A stretch of 64,000 bases of DNA from the NCBI GenBank assembly GCA_020628865.1, contig JAHDEJ010000023.1, positions 2,578 to 66,577 of the forward strand. The letters are read 5' to 3'. The position numbers and the translations under genes were made by a program. This document shows, in pieces, positions 27,273 through 39,500 of this stretch (position 1 is its first letter; each line of letters opens with the position of its first letter). The DNA is from Acidimicrobiales bacterium (GTDB lineage: Bacteria > Actinomycetota > Acidimicrobiia > Acidimicrobiales > SHLQ01). The notes below the pieces were generated by a model. It searched no databases and was not told the origin of the DNA. It saw only the letters and a program-made list of their open reading frames with translations.

Positions 27273-27572
27273 CAGGGCGTGTTCGCTGCCGGACGCCTTG
27301 GATTCGGGTGCCGTGAAGTGGATGGGTTCGATGCGTTCCAGTATTGCTTCTGCGCCGTGCGCCGGCGGGGAGGCGACCGGTCACGGTCCGTGAGAAGAGT
27401 TCCCAGAAAAGACGTCTGGTTGTCAACAACCTGGGTGAATATCTGTCATGGTGCAGTCGCTGGCTGCGCGACTGCGGAGTCAATTGTGGGTATGTGTGGT
27501 TTTCCACGTACTCTCAGCAACAGAGCGTGGTGGCGGTGGGTCACTGCGATTTAGGTGTGGGGAACATAGCGA
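27273..27572. promoter_or_regulatory. 300-bp divergent gap upstream of the giant surface-protein gene
   Basis: No gene was accepted here apart from a possible N-terminal extension of the histidine kinase up to 27380. Two inverted repeats are visible: GGTTG/CAACC around TCAA at 27418-27431, and GCAGTCGC/GCGACTGC with a 7-bp loop at 27453-27475. Either could be an operator or a leader hairpin for the giant gene. No convincing -35/-10 pair was found. The local base composition (27480-27560) is more AT-rich than the surroundings, as expected of a promoter region. Confidence 0.4.
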
Positions 27573-30500
27573 ATGACGGGTTTCACGGTTTCGGGCGTTT
27601 CGGGCGTTTCGGGTGGCCAAGGCCTCCGACGGAAGCCTTTGAGCACGGCGAAACGGTTGCAGACAACCGTTGCCGTGCTCGCAGTGGTGATGCTCTTTGC
27701 ATCACTGCTTGCAGTCGTACAACGCGGCGACTACCTCGAGTCAGTTGCCGAGGCGCCGACACGTGATCTGGTCAATCCGGCCGACACGCTCACGAGTGCC
27801 GAGGCTGCGCTGCTCGAGCAGCTGGCCCGGGTGGGCGACGGCATCACCCTTGAAGGCGCAAACGGCGAAACCACATCGCTCGACGGTCGCTTCATGCTGG
27901 CCGGCGCGGCGTTCGAGACGGACAGCGGCTCCTCCTTCTCCGTTGTCACGTCCTCCTGGATGGGCGCCGAGATCACCAGCGCAGCAGAACCCGTTTTGGA
28001 AGGCGACCGAATCGTCTACGCGCACGACGGTCTCACCGAGTGGTGGGTCCGCAACGGTCGCGGGTACGAGCAGGGATGGACCGTCGATGCACCGCCGGCC
28101 GACGGTTCCACCGACCTGACGCTCGACATCATCTTCGAGGGAGCGGCCACCACCCAGCTCTCACCCACCACCGTCGAACTCATTCTCGGCGACGGCACCC
28201 GGGCCTGGTACCGCAACCTTCACGCGTTCGACGCGGAGGGCACCCCGCTTCCCGCGTACCTCACCACGCAGGGCAGCCAGGTCACCGTCACGGTCGAAGC
28301 CGAAGGCGCCGTCTACCCGGTGACCATCGATCCGATCATCGACGCCGACCAGGAGATCAATGCTCCCGCCACCGCCGTCGGCGATCGGTTCGGTGCGGTG
28401 ATCGCGACTGCCGACAGCCTGATGGTCGTCGGTCTTCCCAACGCCGATCGTGACTCCGGAGCAGACCAGGGAGCCGACCGTGGGCGGGTAGAACTCTTCG
28501 GGTGGACCGGGGCCACCTGGCAGCTGCTCGACACGGCCGACTATCCGGGAACCGGTAGCGCACAGTTCGGCTTCTCGGTCGACATCGTCTCGGACTCGGT
28601 GGTGGTGGTCGGCGCACCGGGCGACGACGCCAACGGCACGGACTCGGGCGCGGTCTTCATCTACAACGTCGCCGGTGGCGACACGCTCGCGCTCGAGCAG
28701 ACCGTGTACAAGTGCGATCCCGCTGGGGGCACGTGTGACGGCACCGCAACCGGGGGCTTCGGTGGTGAATGGTTCGGATTCGACGTCGGCATCTCCGCCA
28801 ACAAGCATCTCGTCGTCGGCGCGCCGGGTGTCGATCTGTCGACGCCGGGTGAGGCCTTCGTGTTCACTCCCACGATCGGGCAGTACGCACTTCCTGCCGG
28901 CGGCGAGCTCGCACAGCTGGCCACGATCGGGAACGGCGATCGGTTCGGTGAAGCCGTCGACATCACCGAGAGCGACGAGCTCGTACTGGTCGGCGCTCCC
29001 GGCAACGACGAGGGCGGCGCCACCGACACCGGCGAGGCGTGGCTGTTCAACCTGGCCGCAGCCGACACCTATGCCCTTGCGGCGCGCGAAGTCGGGCCGA
29101 GCTTCACGAACGACTATCAGTACGGTGCCGCCGTTGCGATCGGCCACATCGACAACGACCAGGCGAACCCGGCGATCGCGGCCATCGGCGGTCCCTTCAC
29201 CAGCCGTCGTACCCTGAACTCGCCCGCCTTCTCGGGTACCGTCGAAGTGAAGAACGCCACCGCAGCCGGCTTCGACTCGGTTGCCCTCGGCGACATCTCG
29301 AGTGCCGGCGTGCAGGACGGATTCGGTTTCTCGCTCGAGGTCGACACGAACCTGGTGATCGTCGGCCGTCCATTCGAGAGTGACGTCGCAGTGGACGCCG
29401 GCGCGGTCGACGTTTACGAGTACCTTCCCGCTGGCGACACGATGGACAACGGTGGTGGCGGTGCCAACGCCGCGCCGCTCGCCGCCGCCAGCAACGTCGT
29501 GCAGGACGAGTCCGACGTTCTCGGCTGGTCCGTCGGTTGGCTCTTCGACGACGATCTCGTCGTGGCGGGCGCGCCCGGAGGCGAGGACACCACGAACGGC
29601 CGCACGGCGCCCGACGCCGGCTACGTCGCCTCCTGGACTCCCGGCGGGAGCACCACCTCGGTGACGAGCGGACTGCTGACCTCACGGGCCGACGACCGTT
29701 TCGGCGGCGCCGTGGCCATCAACGGCAACCGAATGGCAGTGCTCGCCTCGGGTGACGAACAGAATGCACCCGGTCAGCTCGGCGCTGTCCTCTTCTACGA
29801 GCGTGCCACCGAGCTCGACCCATGGAGCTTTGACACTGCCGTTGCGGTCCCTGCCGCTGACACGCTCGGCAGCCCGGAGCCGACCGTGGTCGACGTGCCC
29901 TACGGCTCGCTCGACATGAAGGGCAACTTCCTCGTCGTCGGCATGGCCGACGAAGGCGACGAGTTCGAGAACGGCGCCGTCGCCGTGTACTTCCACAACG
30001 GCACCACATGGGTGCTGCGAGACCAGTTCAACGCGTCGGTCGCGAACACCAGCGTCGACGAGTATGGCGGTTTCGGCACCGACGTGGCCATCACCGCCGA
30101 CGGCGATTGGGTGGCCGTCGGCTTCCCTGGCGCCGACGGCTCTCCGGCTCCCTGTGACTTCCCCGACTGCGGCTCGGTCGTCATCCTCGGCTGGAACGGC
30201 GGCGGGTATGACTTCGACGCCGAGACCGGCTCGCCGGACGGCGATGCCAATGGTCGAGTCGGCATCACGGTCGACATCGACCAGATCCCGGGCTCGACGA
30301 ACTACCGCGTGATCTCCGGCGTTCTCGTCGGTGCCGACGCGGTGCACTCGTGGACCTTCGATCCGGCCGACGCCGGTGGCACGCTCGCACTCGAGGCCAG
30401 CATCAGCACGCTGATCGACCAAGGTGAGTCGGTTGCGCTCGACGGAAACCGCCTGGTGGCGGCCCAGTCGTCGACCGCGTCAGACATTGCGATCGTGGCC

Positions 30501-33500
30501 GACTTCGCCGAGGGTGCGTGGGTTCCGCGCACGCTCACCACGGCCGAACTCGCGCCCACGGGTGTGGCCATTCCCAACCAGTTCGTCGATGTCGTCGGCG
30601 ACTACGCCGTTGTCGGTCGAGCCGACAACGCCGGTGGAGAAGTGGGCATCTGGTTCAACGACCCGGCGCACGGCTGGGGCTTCGACGAGGCGCTCAGCGG
30701 CTGGGCCGACGGTCCGCTCGACCGGGTGCAGCCCGGCGGGCGGGCGAGCGGCGACGGCATCGGCTTCTCGGTTGCGGCTGGCGCGACCGTGGGCGGAGGT
30801 ATCGAGGTCGTGACTGGTGCGCCGAACGATCCGACCGCGGGTTCGAACGCCGGCGCGGTGTACGCGTTCGATGCCACGTACACCGGCACGGCTGAGCCGG
30901 CCAACAAGATCACGAGCGACACCATCGGTAGTGGCCTCCTCGGCGCCGAGATCGCCATGCAGGACGCATCGCTCCTGGTTGCGATCGTGGCTGAGCCGGG
31001 CTCATCGCGGATGCAGTATCTCCAGCAGGTTGGTGGCGTGTGGTCGATCGAGGAGACCTTCGACTACGCATCGCCGGTCGTCGACGTCGACTTCGCGTCG
31101 AACGGCAACGCCGCCGTGGTGCTCGAGAACGGCGAGGTGCACATGCACCAGCACTCGTGCGTCACCCTCGTCCCCAACCCGCCGAGCTGCAACTTGTCGG
31201 GCGCGCTGACCGTCGGCAACACGTTCGGAGGCACCGAAGCATCGGTGACCGTGTCCGGCTCCGACGTCATGATCGGTGTGCCCGACGGCGGCGCAGATCG
31301 CCTCGTGCAGCTCGACTTCGGTGATGGCAGTGCATTCCCCACCGGTGGGCCTGCGGGCGCTGTCGACGCCGACGACTTTGGCTTCGACATGGACTCCGAC
31401 GACGGCGGCGACGGCCTCACGATCATCGGCGCTCCCGGTTTCGACCAGGGCGACGGCGTCGACAGCGGCGCCGTCTACATCTACGACTCGCAGAACTTCA
31501 GCTACGACCTTCGCATCGACGCTCCGGCGGGTGGCGGTCGCTTCGGCCAGTCGGTGGCAATCGACGAGAACCGTCTCGCCATCGGTGCGTCGTCGTTGAA
31601 CACCGACGGCTCCTTCGACGGTGCCGTCTACATCTACGACTACGACCCGGCCGGCCCGACGGCAACGCTCATCGACACGCTCGAGCCGAGCGGCGGTTCC
31701 GGCCTCAGCGGTTGGGGCTTCTCGGTCGACCTCGACGGCGACGTCCTCGTCACGGGCGCGACTGGCTACGAAGAGGGCGGCATCGCCTTCCGTGACGGCT
31801 CCGCGCAGGTGTACTCCTATGACGGTGCCTCGTGGGTGGAGACCAACCGTCTCGACCATCCCGATGACGAAGGCGGCGACCAGGCCGGCTACGCCGTTGC
31901 AGTCGTTGGCACCGACGTGCTCGTCGGTGTCCGTTCGGACGACAACCCGCAGGGCAACAACGCCGGCGCCGTGTACTCCTACACGGCCACGCTCGCCGAC
32001 CCGGCGGTCGCGAACCGACTGCTGGCAGACAGTGCAACCAGCAGCGGGTTTGGCCGCCACATCGACATCGACGGCTCGGTCGCTGTCATCACCGAACATG
32101 ACGGTGGCGCGATGCAGATATATGACCTCGTCGGGGCCGATTGGGTGTTCCGCCAGCGCATCGACGGGTTTGCCGAGAGCGTTCGCGACGTCTCGATCGA
32201 CGGAACCCGTATCGCAGTCATCGATCGCATCGGCAACGAGCTCTTTCTCTTCGAGGAGAGCGGTGGCACGTTCTCGGCGTTCGCTACACGATCGCTGGGG
32301 AGTGGTGTCCCTGAATCAGTCGTGCTCGACGGGGACGATATTTTCGTCGGCCTGCTCAGCAGTGCCACGAACCTGCCCATCGAGCATCACCTTTGGGCAG
32401 GCGGAACCGTCGCCGTTCCGACTCTCGCAGGCTCTGCCGACGCGGGTTGGTCCATCGCCAAGGAGGGCAACCTCGTGTTCGTGGGCGCCCGATTCTGGGA
32501 CAACACGCCCGACGACAATGCCGGCCGTGTCCACATCTACGACACAAGTGTTCCGGCATGGACCGGCGTGATCACCGCCGATAGAGCAGGATCGCTGTTC
32601 GGCGCCGACCTTGCCGCGAGCAATGGTCGACTGGCCGTTGGTTATCCGGGAGGCGAAGGCCCGGACCCAACGGGACCGAACCCGACGGACTTCACGGGCA
32701 TCGTCGAGGTGTACAACAACCTGACACCGACAGGTGCCGACCTTGAACAGGTCGTCACCGGTTCCAACCAGGACATTGCCGACTCCTTCGGTACGAAGGT
32801 TGATATCGACGGCGACATAATCGCGGTGGGTGCTCCGGCGACGAGCTACGACGGCGTTCGTCGGGGCCAGGTCGTCATGTTCGCCTTCGATGGCACCAGC
32901 TTCGTCGAAGCCGAGACTCTCCGGTCTGGCACTGACTCAACCGGCTCAGACTTGTTCGGTCACGACGTTGCGGTCAGCGGTCTCAACGTGATCGCCGGTG
33001 CGTTCCAGCACGACAACACGCGCGGCACGGATGCCGGTGCCGCCTACTATTACCAGACAGCAGGCGTGCCGATCGTCGACGATCCGGCGCTCACGTTCAG
33101 CCTCGATCTCGGCGCCGGCAACACCGGCTCGGTGACCGTCGCCGCCAACGGCATCGCTGTCAGCGAGTTCAACGCCGAGGTCCTCGAGGCAGCCGGCGAC
33201 GACGGCACGTCGATCGCCGCAGCTCCGCTCTCCTCCACCTCGACGGCAGGCACGACGCTCGAGTCGGTGCCGATCTCGTCACTGCCGATCTCCTCTCTCG
33301 CAGCCGATCCTGCCTCGCTGTTGGGCTCGATCCCGCTCATCGAGATCGGTCTCTCCACTCCCGGTGGCTGGCCGGCGCTCTTCGAGGCATCGGGCAGCAG
33401 CCTGGCCGACGTCCCGATCAACGACCTGCGCCTTTCGGACGTCTTCCGATCCGGCGAGCCGGCGGGTACGACGCTGTCGAGCACGCCGATCTCGTCGCTC

Positions 33501-36500
33501 GACGTCAGCGGCACGCCGATCTCGTCGCTTCCGATCAGTTCGCTCTACCTCGGCGGGCTGACGCTCGAAGCACTGTCGGCCGACGTCGACTGGTGTGGCA
33601 TCCTCGCCGGGTTCATCGATGGCACCTGCGACGACACCTCGCTGACACTCTTCGAAGCCTCGATCAGCGGCGCGCCGATCAGCAGCCTGCCGATCAGTTC
33701 CCTCCCGATCAGCTCGCTTCCGATCAGCAGCCTCGCCGAAGGGATCCGATCGCTGCCGATCAGCAGCCTCGACCTCGAGGCGAGCCCGATCAGCAGTCTG
33801 CCGATCTCATCGCTCCCCATCAGCAGCCTGCCGATCTCATCGCTGCCGATCTCGTCGTTGCCGATCAGCAGCCTCGATCTCGAGGGCCTGCCGATCAGCA
33901 GCCTGCCGATCAGCAGCCTCGAGCTCTCCAACACTCCGATCAGCTCCCTCCCGATCAGCTCCCTGCCGATCAGCTCGCTGCCGATCAGCAGCCTGAAGCT
34001 GCGCAACGTGCCGATCTCGAGTCTGCCCATCAGCAGCCTGCCGATCAGCTCGCTCCCGATTTCGTCGCTGCCGATCAGTAGCCTCTTCATCGCCGAGGCA
34101 CCGATCTCGTCGCTGCCGATCAGCAGTCTCAGCGGCTACACCGACTGGTGCGAGTACCTGGCGGATCTCGATCTCGGGTATGACTGCACCCATGCGGCCA
34201 CCGAGACCGACTTCCTGAACAACACGTCGATCATCGACCTCGGCCTTCGCGGCATCCCGATCAGTTCACTGCCGATCAGTTCACTGCCGATCAGTTCACT
34301 GCCGATCACCAACGTTCCGATCAGCTCCCTGCCGATCTCGTCGTTGCCGATCTCGTCGTTGCCGATCTCGTCGTTGCCGATCAGCAGTCTCGACCTGACC
34401 GGTACGCCGATCTCGAGCCTGTCGACGGTCGGCGCAACCACGCTCGCCCAGGTGCCGATCTCGTCGCTCGACGTAGCCGGTTCCCCGATCAGCAGCCTGC
34501 CGATCAGTTCGTTGCCGATCAGCAGCCTCGACCTGGCGAACTTGCCCATCAGCAGTCTCCCGATCAGCTCCCTGCCGATCAGTTCGTTGCCGATCAGCAG
34601 CCTCGTCCTCGGGGGCACGCCGATCAGTTCGTTGCCGATCAGCAGCCTCGATCTTGCAGGCACGCCGATCAGCTCGTTGCCGATCAGCAGCCTCTCGGAG
34701 ACCATCGCCTTCGACTGCAACCTCGTCGACTGCTCGGTCGACACGCTGCTCGACGCCGTTCTCAGCGGTGCGGTCGATCCGACGTCTGTCTCGATCGAGG
34801 ACCTGAGGCCATATCTCGGTGACATCCGCGTCTCGGAGATCAGTGGCGCACTCCTCGGGTTCACCGAACAGGACGTGCTCGATGCGCTCGCACTGGAGAC
34901 CGGCACGTTCGATTCGCTCCTCGGCTACGCCGACCTCACGCTCGGCGAGCTGCCGCTCGCAGATCCGATCGTGGCCGGTCTGCTCCTCGGCGATCTCAAC
35001 GACGCACTCTGGTCTGTCCGCTTGAGCGACCTCGTCGGAGTGATCATCGACCCGACGACCGGCGCGCCGTTCGCTAATGCCGATGTCGAGAGCGTTCTCA
35101 CAGCGTTCCGAGACGGCTTCACCGATCTGAACGACCTCGAGCACTTCGGGGATGTCACCCTCGGCGACATCATCGACGGTGAGACCACGTTCGAATACGG
35201 CGATCTGGGTCCGATTCTCGAACTCGTGCACATCACCGACCAGCTCGGTGACGTCACCGGTCCGGGCGGTGACCTCGACGAGCTCACCGAGATCGAACTC
35301 GGCGGTCTGACGTTGCTCGATCTCATCGGATTGACCAATGCCGACATGACGCTCGAGGAGCTCATCACCGAAGGCCAGAACTCGGGCGCCCTGTTCGGCT
35401 TCGACATCTCGGACTTCCTGTTGCTTCTTCTCAGCATCGACGCAACGCAGTTCAGCGACATCAACTTCACCGAGGTCGAGTCGGGGACGCTCCCGCCCGG
35501 CGTGATCGAGCCGCTCAACTTCGAGGCCGTGTTCACGGTGACCGGCACTGAGGTGACTCGTTCGGTCGAGGTGACGGTCCAGATTCCGGGTTCTGCCACC
35601 TACATTCCGGGGTCGGCCCTGCTGTCAGCAGGCGGCAGTGATCTGGCGCTCGAGCCTGACGTCGACGGGAACCTCCTCACGTGGACCGTTCCGCTGGTGG
35701 AAGCTGACGTACAGAACACGATCACCTTCCAGGTCACCCCGACCGTGTCGCTCGGCAGCAACTCGCTCGCGGCGACGAGTCGGATCGTCGGCACCGAGGT
35801 GAGCGAGGTCGCGTTCAACGCCGTCGCCATCGAGGAGCCGCTCGAGTCGAACGACTTCCAGCTGCCCAACCGGGATGCCGACACGACCGACGTCGACGAG
35901 GCCGTCGACACGCTCTATCTCACGTACATCTCGAGCGAGACGGACAACGACGTGTTCCGAGTCGATGTGGCGGAAGGCGACGAGCTCGCCATCCAACTGT
36001 CCTCCCTGTCGGCAGATCTCGACTTTGCGCTCTACGGTCGTCCGACCGATACGACGGTGGGCGCGGCACTGAGCGGAACGTCCGATGAGGCGCCGATCTC
36101 GCCGATCACCAACCCGGATCAGGACGAGAGCGAGTCGGAGCCAGTCAACGACTTCCGACGTCTGGACGAGGATGATCCAACGCTGCAGTTCATCGCCGTG
36201 TCCAACGCTCCCGGAACGGAGACCGAACTGTTGGTCACCGATGCCCTCCCCGCAGGCACATACTTCATCCAGGTGTACGGCGCGAACGGTGCGACCAATG
36301 TCGATCCTGCGGCGCTGCAGGTCCAGATCCTCGAAGCCGAGGTCCGGCCGAACTGTGCTGCAGTGGGCGCGGGCACCATCACGGCTGCCAGCGGCACCGA
36401 TCAGCTCGGTCCGGCGAACGCCAACACGGTGTTCCTCGTCAACCAGCAACGGATGGAGCACTACTACGGCACCGACGGGGTCGACACGGTCACCGAGGTG

Positions 36501-39500
36501 AAGAACTTCGCCACGTGGCTGAACGGGCCCAACGGTCCCGCAGGCGTGACCGCATCGGTCATCGCGGTTGACAGCTACGGCGCCGTGCAGAGCGCCTACG
36601 CGGCGTGGGACGCCGATCCTGGATGTACGCCGGAATCGGTCAACGGAGTCGTTGGGGCGATCAACGGTGTGCTCGATCCGCTCCGCGGTGATCTCGAGCA
36701 TCTCGTCGTGGTCGGCGGTGACCCGATCATCCCGATGGCGCGCTTGCTCGACGAGACGACGATCGCCAACGAGTACGACTTCCGGCACGAGTTCATTGGC
36801 GACAACCTGGTCGGTGCGAACCCGGACGAAATCAACGCCCTGTCCGCCTCCTTCTGGGACCGCACCTACCTGTCCGACGAGCCCTACGGCGAGACTGCTG
36901 CACGCGATCTCGGCAACCGCTTCCTCTACGTGACGGACATCGCGCTCGGTCGACTCGTTGAGACCCCGGCCGAGATCGAGGGCATGCTTGCCCACTTCCA
37001 GAACTTCGACGGCCAGCTCGACGCCCAGACCGCTGCGGTCCTGGGTTACGACTTCCTGGTCGACAGTTCGGAGCAGATCGCTGCCGATCTGGCCGACCCG
37101 GCGCTCGGCATCACAGTTGACGACGAGCTCGCCGACGGCCTCGACGCAGGCGGCGCGAAGTGGGACAAGGACGATGCGGCCGACAAGGTCGTGCCCACTG
37201 CGGGCTCTGCCCCCGACCTCATTTCGTTGAACGGTCACTTCGACCACTACCGGGCCCTTCCGGCAGATGGTGACCAGGTGCCGAACTTCAACGACAACTT
37301 CCTGGCCGACACGGTGATCAATGAGATCGCTGCCACGCCGAGCATTCTCCAGGGATCGATCATCTTCTCGATGGGCTGTCATGGCGGCCTCAGCGTCTCC
37401 GATCTCCAGATCGGTGATGCCGGAGACAACACCAACGGTGACTGGGCACAGGCTTTCGCCAGCGACCAGGCGATCTTCCTCGGCAACACCGGCTTCGGCT
37501 ACGGCGACACCGAGGCGGTGGCTTACACGGAGGCGCTGCTCGCTCGCTTTGCCGAGCTCGCGGTCCGTCCGACGGATCTCGGCGGTGGTCAGCAGACGAC
37601 GATCGGGCAGGCACTGGCGTTCGCCAAGAACGACTACTCCTCTGACCTGTCGGTCTTCTCGGTCTACGACGAAAAGGCGCTCATGGAGATGACGTTCTAC
37701 GGTCTGCCGTTCTACACGGTCGATCTCGGAACGGTCGTGGCGCCACCGGTGCCCGACAACACGACGGCGCCGGATGGCACGGGGATCGAGACGCTCGGTG
37801 TGAACGCCGACGCCTCGAACGATCTCAACACGGAGGATCGGGGCTCGTTCTGGTCGAACCCCGACGAGAGCGGTGATCCGCAGACGATCGTCACACCGGG
37901 CCGCCCGATCCAGCCGAGTCTCACGACCGACGTCAGCGTCGTCGATGCTGTCGACTCCACCGAGCTCGGGCAGATCGCTCATGGTGCCGTCGTCCTGGGT
38001 ATGGATTCGACCTACCAGTCGGGGGTGGATCCGGTGATCGCTGCCGTGGTCTTCAACGAGTCTGATGAGGCACCCGAGCCTGACGTCGGCGATGTCGTGT
38101 TCCCGGCCAAACCGGTGACGATCAACACGTCGACGACGCCGGGAGGCCAGCGCCAGTCGCTGGTGCTTGCCACAGGCCAGTTCGACTCCAACGGTTCGAC
38201 GCAGCGGCTCGATGACAACATCAACGCGGTCGTCTACTACAGCGACCCGGCCGAGACGGACTTCGATGCGCCGACCATTGGCGTTGTCGAGTCGAACTTC
38301 GATCCAGTGACCGACCTCCTCACCATCACTCTCACCGCCGATGACACGGCAAACGACGTGGTTCGTGTGTACGTGCTGGCGGCGGCTGATCCAGGTGCTG
38401 GGTCCGTGACCTGGACCGGCCTCGACCTGGTGCGTACACCGGGCACCAACGAGTGGTCGGGTTCTCTGAGCATTCCCGGAGACGAAGTGGAGTTCCTCAT
38501 CCAGGCGGTCGATTCCGCCGGCAACGTCGGCTTCGCCACGAACAAGGCCCGCAACTTCGTCGACGACGGCACGGAGGAGCCGGCGCCGCCGGCACCCGAC
38601 CTGACGATCACCGTGCCGGCACCGGGTCCGGAGGGCTGGTACACCGGCCCGGTCAGCGTGACCGTTGACTCTGGCGACCTCGATGCAACGTTCGAAATCA
38701 GCCCCGGTGGGACGTCCACGCCGATCACCGGTGGCGGATTCACGATCGATGGTCAGGGCATTCTCGAATGGACCGTCATCGCCAGCGATGGACAGGAAGC
38801 CACGGGTACCGTGCGAATCGACTCGACGGCGCCGGCCGCAACACTGGCTCCGCCGGCCGATGGTGCGACCTACGAGGTGAGCGCAGTACCTGCGGTTGGG
38901 TACTCGTGCGCCGACCCGAGTCTCGTGTCCTGTTCGGCTTCGGTGTCGGGCCCGGGTGGAGCGGTTGCTCTGGCTCCGGGTGACGCACTTCCGACCGACC
39001 TGGGTGCGTACACCGTCACGGTGATCGCCACCGACGTCTTCAACAACCAGGCCACGGCGACGGCCAGCTACACGGTGGTGGCCGACCCGCTCGATCCGCT
39101 CGACGTGACGGTCAGCCCGGCCAACCTCGATGTCGGAACCGGCCTGTACACCGGTGACGTCGAAGTCACTGTCGTCAGCGAGACCGATGTGGAGTACACC
39201 ATCAACGGTGCCGCCCCCGTCACGATCGTGGCGCCCGGTGGCTCCTTCACCATCACCGACGAGGGTGTTTCGAACTGGACAGTCACCCGCGCAGCCGATG
39301 GTGCGGGCGACGGCGGTTCGGTGGAGATCGACACCACGGCTCCGGTCGTGACGATCACGGCGCCGATCGATGCCGAGATCTACACGCCGGGCAACGTGGC
39401 GGCGATCGACTTCGAATGCACCGACGCCAACCTGGCGATCGTCGACCCCTGTGTCGCCACGATCGACGGTGTGCCGATCGCCGATGGCGATCCGCTGCCG

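Noticed and set aside
33270-34694. CRISPR-like or minisatellite reading of the 15-bp repeats
   Set aside because: The repeats keep the reading frame, have no unique spacers, vary at synonymous sites and code for PISSL pentads in a long gene.
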